Assembly (NCBI RefSeq): GCF_036321025.1
Contig: NZ_JAZAPB010000002.1
Location: 1,178,001 to 1,242,000 of the forward strand
Length of the DNA stretch: 64,000 nucleotides
Reading direction: 5' to 3'
Source of the DNA: Alteraurantiacibacter hainanensis
GTDB taxonomy: Bacteria > Pseudomonadota > Alphaproteobacteria > Sphingomonadales > Sphingomonadaceae
Shown here: positions 53,086-63,500 of the stretch, piece by piece
Numbering within the stretch: position 1 is the stretch's first letter
How the letters are laid out: every line of letters begins with the position of its first letter
Translations under genes and position numbers: made by a program
The notes under the pieces: model-generated
The model's input: the letters and a program-made list of their open reading frames with translations, nothing else
Databases searched by the model: none
What the model was told of the DNA's origin: nothing

Positions 53086-53544
53086 ATGAATACCCGTAAC
53101 ATCGCGCTGGCGGCGCTGAGCATCGCCAGCGGTTTCATCGCCATGCCCGCAGCCGCGAACGAGGCCCGCGTGGAAGCTCGTGGCGGCATTTTCTGGGCAG
53201 GTGACGCCGAGGAAGCGACCGTCGGCGTGGCCGCCGGTTACGACTTCGATCTCGGCGAAAGCCTGTTCGTCGGCGCCGAAGTGTCGGCCGACAAGGTGCT
53301 GGTCGACGACAGCGACATCTACGCCGGACTGACCGGTCGCCTGGGCACTCGCCTGGGCGAGAATGGCCGTCTCTTCGCAGCCGGCGGCTATACCGTGAGC
53401 GAAGGCGAGGACGTGCCTCACCTTGGCGCAGGGTTCCAGTATGCGCTGGGCGAAATGGTCTATTTCAAGACCGAATACCGCCACTTCTTCAGCGACTTTG
53501 CCGATGGCGATACGCTGGTGGCCGGTATCGGCGCGCGTTTCTGA
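53086..53544 (+). CDS. Small outer-membrane beta-barrel protein
   Basis: A 152-residue secreted protein with a signal peptide ending PAAANEA. The mature part alternates polar and hydrophobic residues in strands (GGIFWAGDAEEATVGVAAG, SLFVGAEVSAD, GRLFAAGGYTV, MVYFKTEYRHFF) and ends with VAGIGARF, a terminal aromatic typical of outer-membrane barrels. About eight strands fit the OmpA/OmpW-like size class. ATG 53086 is chosen; a TTG nine bases upstream is possible. It sits on the plus strand between trpF and trpB, and a strong hairpin follows. Confidence 0.8.
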   Translation: MNTRNIALAALSIASGFIAMPAAANEARVEARGGIFWAGDAEEATVGVAAGYDFDLGESLFVGAEVSADKVLVDDSDIYAGLTGRLGTRLGENGRLFAAGGYTVSEGEDVPHLGAGFQYALGEMVYFKTEYRHFFSDFADGDTLVAGIGARF

Positions 53545-53590
53545 AACCCGGCTTTCGCGGGAGGACGCGACCTTCCGCGAGTGCAGGGGA

Positions 53591-53628
53591 AAGGGCGAAC
53601 CCGAAGATCCCGCGGGTTCGCCCTTTTT
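53591..53628 (+). terminator. Bidirectional intrinsic terminator
   Basis: A 12-bp perfect stem AAGGGCGAACCC/GGGTTCGCCCTT with an 11-nt loop, followed by TTTTT on the plus strand. It lies between the convergent barrel-protein gene and trpF and could stop both. Confidence 0.85.
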
Positions 53629-53630
53629 CC

Positions 53631-54281
53631 TTAAGCCGCCTTGGCGCGCGCTTCCTTTGCCGCCTTGCAGAACGCCTCGATCAATGCCGGGTCCTTCTTG
53701 CCCGGCTCGCTTTCGAGGCCCGAAGAGGCATCCACCAGCGGCGCGCCGGTGTAGCGGATGGCATTGGCGACGTTGTCCGGCCCTAGACCGCCCGCGAGGC
53801 CCCAGGGCAGCACGTGGCGGTGGTTCAGCAGCAGCCGCCAGTCCAGCGCCAGCCCGTTGCCCCCCGGCAAGGCGCCGGCAGCGGCATCGTAGAGCAGGCG
53901 GTGTGCGCAATCCTTGTATTTGGAAGCGCGCTCCAGCGCGGCGCGATCCTTTACCCCGATGGCCTTCCAGACCTCGAGATCCGAGTTCTCGCGAATCAGT
54001 GCCAGCCACTCGGGATTTTCCTGCCCATGCAGTTGCAGCACGTCCGGCTGGATTTCCTGCAAGGCCTCTGCCGTGGGCTTGGGCTGCATGTTCACCGTCA
54101 GCAGCACGACCTTCACCGATTTCGGCACGCGCGTGCGCAGTTCCGCTGCCTTCTCGATCGAGAGATGGCGCGGTGATTTCTCGAAATGCACCAGGCCCAC
54201 GTGTGTCGCGCCGGCTTTCACCGCGGCGTCAATCGTCTCCGCAGTGGTCAGTCCGCAAATCTTGATGAGCTGGTCGGCCAT
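53631..54281 (-). CDS. trpF: Phosphoribosylanthranilate isomerase
   Basis: Third step of tryptophan synthesis. The 216-residue TIM-barrel starts IKICGLTTAETIDAA with the catalytic Cys, and continues with HVGLVHFEKSPRHLS, VLQLHGQE, and PWGLAGGLGPDNVANAI then GLESEPGKKDPALI with phosphate- and substrate-binding residues. In many alphaproteobacteria trpF directly precedes trpB; here the barrel-protein gene intervenes. Confidence 0.96.
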   Translation of the reverse strand: MADQLIKICGLTTAETIDAAVKAGATHVGLVHFEKSPRHLSIEKAAELRTRVPKSVKVVLLTVNMQPKPTAEALQEIQPDVLQLHGQENPEWLALIRENSDLEVWKAIGVKDRAALERASKYKDCAHRLLYDAAAGALPGGNGLALDWRLLLNHRHVLPWGLAGGLGPDNVANAIRYTGAPLVDASSGLESEPGKKDPALIEAFCKAAKEARAKAA

Positions 54282-54352
54282 GTGTGTCCAACTAGTGAAG
54301 CGAAGATGGTTGGGGAAGGGTTAACCCGGACGATCCGGGCCGGAAAAAAGCT

Positions 54353-55027
54353 CTACAGCGTCGCCTCGATATCGCGCGCGGTCTGGAGCGGATCGTCAGC
54401 GCGGCTGATCGGACGACCGATTACCAGCACCGATGCACCGTCATCGCGTGCCTGGCGCGGGGTTACCACGCGCTTCTGGTCGCCGGTCGCCTTGCCGCCG
54501 GGGCGAAGGCCGGGGACCACGAAGAAGCCGTCCTTCCACTGCTTGTGAACCGACTTCACTTCCTGCCCCGAACACACGATGCCGTCGAGGCCGCTATCGT
54601 GCGCCAGATCGGCGAGCCGCATCACGTGATCGTGCGGAGTGCCCGAAACGCCGGTGCGTTCGAGGTCGCGCTCGTCCAGGCTCGTGAGCATGGTAACGGC
54701 GACGACTTTCGTGTTCTCGCCAGCCGCGGCCTTGGCATCTTCCATCATCGCGCGCCCGCCACTGGCGTGGACGGTCATGATGGCCGGTTCCAGCACGTGC
54801 AGCGACTGCATTGCCCCCGCAACGGTATTGGGAATGTCGTGCAGCTTCAGGTCGAGGAAGATCGGCAGGCCGAGGTGCGCGATTTCGTGCACGCCGTGGG
54901 TGCCGTGGGCGCAGAAGAATTCCAGCCCCAGCTTCACGCCGCCGATATGGCCCCTGACTTTCTCTGCCAGCGCCTTGGCCGCGTCGAGTTGCGGCACGTC
55001 CAGCGCCAGGTAGATCGGATTGCTCAT
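54353..55027 (-). CDS. pyrF: Orotidine 5'-phosphate decarboxylase
   Basis: Final step of UMP synthesis. The 224-residue protein has YLALDVPQLDAAKALA at the start, the catalytic set in FLDLKLHDIPNTV (Lys and Asp), MTVHASGGRAMM and the phosphate-binding VPGLRPGGKATGDQKRV. ATG 55027 overlaps the stop of the LapA-like gene (ATGA), so the two are coupled. Confidence 0.96.
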   Translation of the reverse strand: MSNPIYLALDVPQLDAAKALAEKVRGHIGGVKLGLEFFCAHGTHGVHEIAHLGLPIFLDLKLHDIPNTVAGAMQSLHVLEPAIMTVHASGGRAMMEDAKAAAGENTKVVAVTMLTSLDERDLERTGVSGTPHDHVMRLADLAHDSGLDGIVCSGQEVKSVHKQWKDGFFVVPGLRPGGKATGDQKRVVTPRQARDDGASVLVIGRPISRADDPLQTARDIEATL

Positions 55028-55485
55028 AAGGGATCTTTGCCGCGCCTGTCGTCGTCGGCATGCGTGGTGCCGTCGGCGCGCGTCGTGTCGTCGGCCGCGG
55101 TCGAGCCGGGCGGGTCATAGGTCCCGGTCGAGGTCCCCGTCGGGCGCAAGGGCGTGTCGTCCGTCTCCTGCAGTTCCGGTTCGGCACGCTGGGTGTCTTC
55201 CACTACCTCGTCGTCCGAGCGGGCCACCGGGGTCGTCGCAGCCGTGCGCGCGGCGTTCTCCAGGCTCTGGATCTTGCGCCGCAGACGCCACTTGCTGGCG
55301 CGGTGATACAGCCACATCGGCACGAAACCGATGGCGAAGGCAACGATCACGATGGCGGGAATCTTGGTGTCCACCACGATGCCTTCCCAGATACGCACCG
55401 TGACGGTCGGATCCCAGTTGGCGATGGAAAACAGCAGCAGGCCGACCAGCAGCAGTACCCAGACAACTGTGCGAACGATTTGCAT
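55024..55485 (-). CDS. LapA-domain (DUF1049) membrane protein
   Basis: A 153-residue inner-membrane protein with two N-terminal helices: VVWVLLLVGLLLFSIANW and AIVIVAFAIGFVPMWLYHRA, then a short coiled segment (WRLRRKIQSLENAAR) and a long disordered Thr/Asp-rich tail. This is the LapA/YciS-type layout; the family takes part in lipopolysaccharide assembly in enterobacteria. Coupled to pyrF by a 4-base overlap. ATG 55485 is the only good start. Confidence 0.82.
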   Translation of the reverse strand: MQIVRTVVWVLLLVGLLLFSIANWDPTVTVRIWEGIVVDTKIPAIVIVAFAIGFVPMWLYHRASKWRLRRKIQSLENAARTAATTPVARSDDEVVEDTQRAEPELQETDDTPLRPTGTSTGTYDPPGSTAADDTTRADGTTHADDDRRGKDPL

Positions 55486-55559
55486 GGTTTATCTTCCTGT
55501 CCTTGCCTCGTTTCGAGCGATGCTAGGCGCTCCCTTCCGGCTTGGGAAGGGCAGGGCGA

Positions 55560-56873
55560 TCAAGCTCCGAAAACCCGGTCGAAGATCGTGTCGACGTGCT
55601 TGAAATGATAGTCGAGGTTGAACTTCTCCTCGAGCTCCGCCTCCGACAGGGCGGAGGTCACTTCCGGGTCGGCCTTCAGCAATTCCAGCAGCGACATCTG
55701 GCCGTCCGATTCCCACACTTTCATCGCGTTGCGTTGCACCAGGCGATAGGCGTTGTCGCGGGTGATGCCCGCCTGCGTCAGGGCCAGCAGGACGCGCTGC
55801 GAGTGGACGAGGCCCCCCATCTTGTCGAGGTTCTTCTGCATCCGTTCGGGATAGACCAGCAGCTTGTCCACCACGCCCGTCAGGCGGGCGAGGGCGAAGT
55901 CGAGGGTGATGGTGGCATCGGGGCCGACGAACCGCTCCACGCTGGAATGGGAGATGTCCCGCTCGTGCCACAGCGCCACGTTTTCCAGCGCCGGGATGGC
56001 GTAGCCGCGGATCATGCGGGCCTGGCCCGTCAGGTTCTCCGTCAGGATCGGGTTGCGCTTGTGCGGCATGGCGCTGGAACCCTTCTGGCCCGGCGAGAAG
56101 TATTCCTCCGCCTCCAGCACCTCGGTGCGCTGGAGATGGCGAACTTCCACCGCAAGCCGTTCCATCGAGGATGCGATCACGGCCAGCACGCTGAAATACA
56201 TCGCGTGGCGATCGCGCGGGATCACCTGCGTGCTCACCGGCTCCACCGTCAGACCCAGCTGCTCGGCGACATAGGCCTCCACGCTCGGATCGATATTGGC
56301 GAAGGTGCCCACCGCGCCGGAGATGGCGCAGGTAGCGATTTCGGCGCGGGCGGCCTGCAGCCGGTCGCGACAGCGGTCGAATTCGGCATAGGCCTGCGCC
56401 AGCTTGAGGCCGAAGGTGGTCGGCTCTGCGTGGATGCCGTGGCTGCGGCCGATGGTGGCGGTGTACTTGTGCTCCTGCGCGCGGCGCTTCAGCGCATCGA
56501 GCAGCGCGTCGAGATCCTCCAGCAGGATATCGGTGGCGCGGGTCAGCTGCACCGCCAAGGTCGTGTCGAGAACGTCGGAACTGGTCATACCCTGGTGCAT
56601 GAACCTGGCTTCCGGCCCCACCTGGTCCGCCACCCAGTCGAGGAAGGCGATCACGTCGTGCTTCAGCACGCGCTCCTTCTCGTCGATCGCTTCCACGTCG
56701 ATTTTCGGATCGGTCTTCCACCAGTCCCACAGCGCCTTGGCGCCGCTTTCGGGCACGACGCCGAGCTCGGCCAGCTTCTGCGTCGCGTGCGCCTCGATCA
56801 GGAACCAGATCTCGTACTTGGTTTCCGGCTCCCAGATGGCGGTCATGGCGGGGCGGGCGTAACGGGGGACCAT
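55560..56873 (-). CDS. purB: Adenylosuccinate lyase
   Basis: Two steps of purine synthesis (SAICAR and adenylosuccinate cleavage). The 437-residue protein has RYARPAMTAIWEPE at the start, GMTSSDVLDTTLAVQL, RSHGIHAEPTTFG (active-site His), GAVGTFANI and the fumarase-superfamily signature GSSAMPHKRNPILTE. ATG 56873 is chosen to match the usual N-terminus. Divergent from the DUF3857 gene. Confidence 0.96.
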   Translation of the reverse strand: MVPRYARPAMTAIWEPETKYEIWFLIEAHATQKLAELGVVPESGAKALWDWWKTDPKIDVEAIDEKERVLKHDVIAFLDWVADQVGPEARFMHQGMTSSDVLDTTLAVQLTRATDILLEDLDALLDALKRRAQEHKYTATIGRSHGIHAEPTTFGLKLAQAYAEFDRCRDRLQAARAEIATCAISGAVGTFANIDPSVEAYVAEQLGLTVEPVSTQVIPRDRHAMYFSVLAVIASSMERLAVEVRHLQRTEVLEAEEYFSPGQKGSSAMPHKRNPILTENLTGQARMIRGYAIPALENVALWHERDISHSSVERFVGPDATITLDFALARLTGVVDKLLVYPERMQKNLDKMGGLVHSQRVLLALTQAGITRDNAYRLVQRNAMKVWESDGQMSLLELLKADPEVTSALSEAELEEKFNLDYHFKHVDTIFDRVFGA

Positions 56874-57040
56874 CGTAGACTCCGGGAAGCAGGATTGGGT
56901 GTGTGGATTTGGCTGCGCGGCTAGGGCCTGCGCCTGCAATTGGCAAGGTGCGCAAAGGCCATCGTTGCTTTCAAATGCTCTTCGTGGTGAGATTACAGCA
57001 AGATCGCCGCGCTAGGGCATGTGGCGAACAGGGGAACATC

Positions 57041-59827
57041 ATGCACAAGTCCATCGCCATCCTGCCGCTGCTGGCCATCAGCGCTCCCGCATATGCCGGC
57101 GAGGAGCCGCTCTACCAGCCCGCCCCGGCGTGGGTGGAGGAAAGCGACGTGCCAGCGGTGATTTCCGAGGGCGGCACGTCCACGCTGCTCTACGACTGGC
57201 AGCACCGGCTGGAGGACGGCGTGGCCTGGGCCTACCTCGACTGGGCGCAGCGGATCGACAATCCGCAGTCGCTGATGCAGCTGAACACGCAGACCCTGCA
57301 ATGGCTGCCGGACAAGGGCGATCTTGTCATCCACCGCATGGAAATCCATCGCGGCGACGAAGTTATCGACCTGCTGGAGCAGGGCGTGACGTTCGACGTC
57401 CTGCGGCGCGAGCAGGGGCTGGAGCAGCGCCTGCTCGACGGCAGCCTGACCGCGACGGTTTCCGTGCCCGGCCTGCGCGAAGGCGACGTGCTGCGCATTG
57501 CCCATACCGTGTCCACCGACGACCAGGCCCTTGGCGATGAAGTGCAGGCCACGCAGTTCCTGCCGACGGCCCCGTGGCAGGTCGGCACCGCGCGGGCGGT
57601 GATGAGCTGGCCCGCGGACGAGGAAATCTACTGGGACGTGGAGGACAAGGTTGCGCTGTCCGAGCCCGAATTGCGCAACGGATATCGCTACATCAGCGTC
57701 GATCTGCCGCTTGCCGAGCCCGACCCGCTGCCGCTCGACGCGCCCCCGCGCTATCGCCGTCCGTCCATCCTGCGGGCAGGCAGTTTTGCCGACTGGCAGG
57801 AAGTCTCTGCCGTCATGGCCCCGCATTTCGATGCCGCCGCGCAGCTTTCTGCCGATTCGCCGGTCGCCGCCCAGGCGCGCGACATCATGCAGCAGACCGA
57901 CGATCCGCTCGCCCGCGCCGCGCTGGCCGTGCGGCTGGTGCAGGACGAGGTCAGTTACCTTCTGAACGGTCTCGACGGAGGCAATTACCTGCCGCAGTCT
58001 GCCGACGAGACCTGGGATGTGCGCTACGGCGACTGCAAGGCGAAGACCGTGCTTCTCCTCGCCTTGTTGCGCGAAATGGATATCGATGCGGAGCCGGTGC
58101 TCGTCAGCACGGTGATGGGTGATGCCGTGCCCGAACTGTTGCCGCTGCCCGCTGCCTTCAACCACGTGATCGTGCACACGGTGATAGACGGCACCGAATA
58201 CTGGCTGGACGGGACAAGCTCCGCCACCCGGCTAGCCACCATCGCCGACGTCCCGCCCTTCCACTATGCCTTGCCCTTGCGCGAGGGTGGGGCCGAACTG
58301 GTGGAAATGACCCAGCGCGACCTCGCCGTGCCGCAGATGCGGGCAGATATCGCGGTGGATCATTCCGCCGGCATCGATTTCCCGGCCCTGATGACGGTCA
58401 GGCTTAGTTTCGTCGGGCCCCAGGCCGCGCAGATGCAAGCGGTCGTGGATGCCGACAATCCGGCAATGCTGCGCCAGATGGCGCAGTCCTTCGCCGGATC
58501 CGGCGATTCCTCCATGTATGTCAGCTCCCTCGATATCGCCTATGACGAGGACGAGGCGGTCGCGACGATGGTGGTGAGGGGCATCACCCCGCCTCAGTTT
58601 CAGTGGATAGACGGTCGACTGCGGTCCGATGTCGATGCCACCGATGGTTTCGAGGGCTTCAATCCCGATCGTGCAAGGCCGGCCTGGCGCGACATTCCGG
58701 TGATGACACCGGGCCCGATGCGCCAGACCATGGGAATGAGCATGGTGCTGCCTCAGGGAGGATCGGGCTTCACCCTGCAGGGAGATCCCCAGCTGGAGGC
58801 CAGCTTCGGCAACATGCGTGTCACGCGTGAAGCCAGCATCGAGGGAGGCGAACTGCACGCGCTGGCCGAGACGTTCGCGCTGCTGGGCGAGATCGCGCCC
58901 GATGAACTGCCGGAAGCGCGCCGCGCTGCCCGTCGCATCGACAACGAAACGCTGGAACTCATCCCTCCCGACAGCGTCACGTGGCGCTGGGAAATGGACG
59001 ACGCGACGCGGGCTGAGAGCGCCGCGCCCTTGCTGGCGGCCTACCAGGAGGCAATCGACTTCTCCGAGAATAATGATTTCCAGGCGCTGGTCGCCCGCGC
59101 ACTTTTCCACCAGTCGATCTACGATTTCGAAGCGGCCATGGCCGATCTGGACGTGCTGATCGCGGAACAGCCCTCGGCATGGGCCTTTGCCCAGCGGTCC
59201 TGGCTGCATCGCACGCAAGGCGATCGGGAGGCCATGCTGGCCGACATGCGCTCCGCCTACGAGCTCGAACTCGACAACGGCGTCGCCCGTGAAGTGGCCC
59301 AGATACTGGCTTACGAAGGCCGCTTCGACGAAGCGCGCGAACTGATGGAATCGCTCGCCGTCGCCGATGACGACATGGTCTGGCACTACTCGATGATGGC
59401 CACCATCGCTGCCGCCGAGGGGGAGATGGTCGAGGCGCGGACGTGGATGGACGATGCCGTGGCGCAGGCCCCGCAAAGCCCGGAAGCCCTGAACTCCGAT
59501 TGCTGGTTCCGCGGCCTCTGGAATGTGGGGCTGGACGATGCCGTGGATGTTTGCACCCGCTCTATCGAGCGGGCCGGCAATGCCGCCGCCGCGCTCGACA
59601 GCCGCGCCCTGATCCGTTTTCGCCAAGGCGACTACGAAGGTGCGATAGCCGATCTCGACGGGGCGCTGGCCATTTCGCCCGGACTGGCGGAATCGCACTA
59701 CCTGCGCGGCATGGCGAAGATGCATGCCGGGCTGGAAGGGGGCGAGGAGGACGTCACCATCGCCCTGCGCATGGCGCCGCACCTGGCCGACTTCTATGAA
59801 AGGCACGGGATCGTCGCGCCGCTCTAG
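57041..59827 (+). CDS. DUF3857/transglutaminase-like/TPR secreted protein
   Basis: A 928-residue secreted protein with a signal peptide ending APAYAGEE. Residues ~50-270 are a DUF3857-type beta domain (WAYLDWAQRIDNPQSL, VSVPGLREGDVLRI). Residues ~290-410 are a transglutaminase core with a plausible triad: Cys in RYGDCKAKTVLLLALL, His in FNHVIVHTV and Asp in EYWLDGTSS. The C-terminal ~250 residues are TPR-like repeats (FEAAMADLDVLIAEQPSAW, YEGAIADLDGALAISPG). Such proteins are widespread in sphingomonads and Bacteroidetes with unknown function. AGGGGAA precedes ATG 57041. Confidence 0.88.
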   Translation: MHKSIAILPLLAISAPAYAGEEPLYQPAPAWVEESDVPAVISEGGTSTLLYDWQHRLEDGVAWAYLDWAQRIDNPQSLMQLNTQTLQWLPDKGDLVIHRMEIHRGDEVIDLLEQGVTFDVLRREQGLEQRLLDGSLTATVSVPGLREGDVLRIAHTVSTDDQALGDEVQATQFLPTAPWQVGTARAVMSWPADEEIYWDVEDKVALSEPELRNGYRYISVDLPLAEPDPLPLDAPPRYRRPSILRAGSFADWQEVSAVMAPHFDAAAQLSADSPVAAQARDIMQQTDDPLARAALAVRLVQDEVSYLLNGLDGGNYLPQSADETWDVRYGDCKAKTVLLLALLREMDIDAEPVLVSTVMGDAVPELLPLPAAFNHVIVHTVIDGTEYWLDGTSSATRLATIADVPPFHYALPLREGGAELVEMTQRDLAVPQMRADIAVDHSAGIDFPALMTVRLSFVGPQAAQMQAVVDADNPAMLRQMAQSFAGSGDSSMYVSSLDIAYDEDEAVATMVVRGITPPQFQWIDGRLRSDVDATDGFEGFNPDRARPAWRDIPVMTPGPMRQTMGMSMVLPQGGSGFTLQGDPQLEASFGNMRVTREASIEGGELHALAETFALLGEIAPDELPEARRAARRIDNETLELIPPDSVTWRWEMDDATRAESAAPLLAAYQEAIDFSENNDFQALVARALFHQSIYDFEAAMADLDVLIAEQPSAWAFAQRSWLHRTQGDREAMLADMRSAYELELDNGVAREVAQILAYEGRFDEARELMESLAVADDDMVWHYSMMATIAAAEGEMVEARTWMDDAVAQAPQSPEALNSDCWFRGLWNVGLDDAVDVCTRSIERAGNAAAALDSRALIRFRQGDYEGAIADLDGALAISPGLAESHYLRGMAKMHAGLEGGEEDVTIALRMAPHLADFYERHGIVAPL

Positions 59828-59830
59828 CGG

Positions 59831-60529
59831 CTAGATCAGGCCTTTCGCCCGCAGCGAGACATGGCCCTCGCGCCCGACGATCACGTGATCGTGGACGGTC
59901 AGGCCGAGCGGCCTGCCTGCCTCGGCAATGCGCTTGGTAATATGGATGTCGGCACGGCTGGGTTCCGGGTTTCCGCTGGGGTGGTTGTGCACCAGGATCA
60001 GCGCGGAGGCACCCAGGTCGAGCCCGCGCTTGATCACTTCGCGCGGGTGGATCGCGGCCTCGTCCACCGTGCCATCCCCGAAATGGTGATCCAGCAACAG
60101 CCGGTTGCGCGAATTGAGGTAGAGCACGCGCACACGCTCCGTGTGGAGATGCGCCATGTCTATCGCAAGGTAATCCAGCAGCGACTGCCAGCTGCCCAGC
60201 ACGGGTTTGTCCTGCACCTCGCTGCGCGCCATCCTGCGGGCGACCAGGGCGGCGATCTTGATCTGGCCAACGCTCGCATCACTGATGCCCTTGACCTGCT
60301 TAAGGGCGGCAGGGTCCGCATTCAGCACGCTTGCCAGTGTGCCGAAGCGGGCGAGCAGCGCTTTTGCCAGGGGCTTGGTATCGCCGCGGGCCAGCGCTCC
60401 GAACAGGAGATATTCCAGCGCCTCGTAGTCGGCCAGCGCTTCCGCGCCGCCGTGCAGCAGCCGTTCGCGCAGCCGCGCGCGGTGGCCGGCGCCCGTGGAA
60501 TTGCCTGTAGTTTGAATATCCTGCGCCAA
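59831..60529 (-). CDS. radC: RadC family JAB-domain protein
   Basis: A 232-residue protein of the RadC family. Helix-hairpin-helix residues (VLNADPAALKQVKGISDASV) are followed by the JAB/MPN domain with the metal motif ILVHNHPSGNPEPSRAD and VHDHVIVGREGHVSL. The start is unusual: the only fitting in-frame start near the N-terminal GHRARLRERLLHGGAEAL is TTG at 60529, while the well-placed ATG at 60538-60540, with AGGGAGA upstream, is in a different frame. Molecular function of RadC is unsettled. Confidence 0.85.
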   Translation of the reverse strand: MAQDIQTTGNSTGAGHRARLRERLLHGGAEALADYEALEYLLFGALARGDTKPLAKALLARFGTLASVLNADPAALKQVKGISDASVGQIKIAALVARRMARSEVQDKPVLGSWQSLLDYLAIDMAHLHTERVRVLYLNSRNRLLLDHHFGDGTVDEAAIHPREVIKRGLDLGASALILVHNHPSGNPEPSRADIHITKRIAEAGRPLGLTVHDHVIVGREGHVSLRAKGLI

Positions 60530-60597
60530 GTGGACCCCATGTCTCCCTAACGTGACGCATTGCCTTTCTCCTCGCTCTCGCGCAAGTGTCGCGGCAG

Positions 60598-63500
60598 ATG
60601 GCGCAAGCTCCGCAAGAGACCGGCGAAACACGCCCAAGGGGTCGCAAGCGTCGCATGCTGCGCCGGGCTTTCCGCGTGCTCGTGGTTGTCATGCTGGCGG
60701 CGGTTCTGCTCGCCTGGTGGCAGCGCGAACGGATCGCCGACAACTTCATCGCCGATGCCTTTCGCGAACGCGGCGTGCGCGCGACCTATACCATCGAAAG
60801 CATTTCTCCCCGCAGGCAGGTGCTGACGGACATCGTCGTGGGCGATCCCGACCGGCCCGATCTGACGGTGGAAAGAGTGGAAGTGCTGATCACCCCCCGG
60901 TTCGGCCTGCCCGACGTCACCGAGATTCGCCTCACGAGGCCGCGCCTGTTCGGCACCATTCGCGACGGCAATCCCAGCTTCGGCGAACTCGATCCCTTCA
61001 TTTTCACGGGTGGTGACGAGCCCTTCGAATTCCCTGCCGTCCTGTTGTCGATCGACGATGGCCGTGCCCTGCTGGAAACCGACTACGGACGGGCGGGTCT
61101 GAAGCTTTCCGGCAGTGGTCACCTGCGCGGCGGGTTCGCGGGAGAACTGGCCGTGGTTGCGCCCGATCTTTCCGCCAGCGGCTGCGTGGGCCGGGATGTC
61201 ACGCTCTACGGCGAAGTGGCTATCGATGCGGAGCGCCCGGAGTTCCATGGCCCGCTGCGCTTCGGCTCGCTCGATTGCGAGGACAGCGGCCTTGCCCTGC
61301 GCGACGCAGGTATCGAGCTTGATCTGCAAGCCGAGCGCAACCTCGCCGAATATGAAGGCAGTATCGACTTTGCCGTCGAGTCCCTGACGCTCGCGCAGGT
61401 GAGTGGCGCGGTGCGCGGCGATGGACGCTTCACTTGGCACGATGGCGATCTCAACGTCCGTTACGATCTTGCCGCCAGCGATGCCGACACGCCGTTTGCC
61501 GCTTTCGGCGAATTGGCGATGGAAGGGCGCGTGCGCGCGCTGGACGGGTTCCAGCGTGTCGAGGTGGAAGGCGAGATCGTGGGCGAGGACCTTCGCATGG
61601 GCCCGGAAGTCGACGGCGCGATAGCGGACGCGGCGCAGGCGAGCCGGGGCACCCTGCTAGAGCCACTGCTGAACCGCCTCGGCCTGAACCTTGCCCGAGA
61701 ACTACGGGGCAGCGCGCTTGGCGCATCCTTCACCGCGCGCCGGCTGGGAGAGCGAACCAGCCTGGTCGTTCCCGAGGCGCGCCTGCGCGGCGGCAGCGGG
61801 GCAACGCTCCTTTCGCTCTCGCGCGGAGAGGTCACCATAGGTGCGGAAGGCTTCCCGCGTTTCGCCGGCAACTTCCAGACCGGGGGCAACGGTCTGCCGC
61901 TCATCAGCGGCCGGATGGAGCAGGGGGACAACGGCGCGCTCGAGCTGCGCATGGCCATGCGCGAATACACCGCCGGACAGGCCTCGCTCGCGCTGCCCGA
62001 AATGCGTGTGTTGCAGGGCGGGAACGGAAACATCGCCCTCAATGGACGCGTTGTGGCCAGCGGTCCGCTTCCGGGCGGCGCGGTCTCCGGGCTGGTCCTC
62101 CCCGTCGATGCCATGTGGAGCACGGGCGGGAACCTGGCGCTGTGGAGGGGATGCCGCCAGATCCGGTTCGACAGCCTGGCGCTGGCGAACCTCAGGCTGG
62201 ATCGCGACACACTGACCGTGTGCCCTCCGTCGGGCCAGCCGATCGTGCGCTACGGGCCTGGGGGATTGCGAGTGGCGGCAGGCTTCGACGCGCTGGACCT
62301 GTCGGGCGAGCTTGCCGAAACCCCGATACGCCTGAGTACGGGAGCCGTGGGCGTGGCCTGGCCGGGCACCCTTGCGGCGAGCGACATGGAAGTCGTGCTT
62401 GGCCCGCAGGACAATGCCCAGCGTTTCACTATAACCGATCTTCGCGCCGACCTTTCCGCCCAGCGCATCGGCGGCGAATTCACCGGTGCCGATGTCTTTC
62501 TTGCCAGCGTGCCTCTCGATATCTTCGATGCTTCTGGCGAGTGGTCCTATGCCGAGGATCGCTTCGTCATCGAGGGCGGCAACCTGCGGGTAGAGGACCG
62601 CGAGGAGAACGACCGTTTCGAGCCGCTGATCGCGCAAGGCGCAAGCCTGTCGCTGTTCGACAACCTGATCCAGGCCGATGCGGTTCTTCGCGAGCCTGTC
62701 ACCCGGCAGGCAATAAGCCGCGTTCGCATTGCCCATGATCTGGGCACGGGGGCCGGCCATGCCGATCTGATCGTGGACGGGTTGACGTTCGGCAACGGGC
62801 TGCAACCCGCGCCCACCGCGGCGCAGTGCCTGGGCATCGACGATACCGCGTCGGCGGACCACCGCGGCCTGACGTGCCTCGCGCTGGGCGTCGTCAGCGA
62901 TGTCGAGGGGACGGTGACAGGAACCGGGCGCATCAACTGGAACGAGAACGAGGTCACCTCGAGCGGCGAGTTCAGCTCGACCTCGCTGGATCTGGCAGCA
63001 GCCTTCGGACCAGTGCAGGGGGCCAGCGGAACGGTGGTCTTCACCGACCTTCTCGGCCTCACCACCGCGCCCGATCAGCGCATCCGGATCGCTGCCATCA
63101 ATCCGGGCGTGGAGGTGTTCGACGGCGAGGTCGCCTTCCAGCTGAGGAACGGCGAAATCCTGACGTTGCAGGGTGGCACATGGCCCTTCATGGGCGGCAC
63201 CCTCACGCTGCGGCCACTCGATATCCGCATCGGCGTTGAGGAAGTTCGCGCCTATGTCCTGGTGATAGAGGGGCTGGAGGCCTCTCGCTTCGTGGAAAAC
63301 ATGGAACTGGGCAATCTCGCCGCCACCGGCACATTCGACGGGACGGTGCCGATCGTGTTCGATGCCGAGGGCAACGGATCGCTGGAAGGCGGCCTGCTCG
63401 TTTCCCGTCCGCCTGGCGGCAATGTGGCCTACGTGGGCGAACTTACCTACGAGGACATGGGCTTCTTCGCCAACTATGCCTTCGCCGCCCTGCGCGATCT

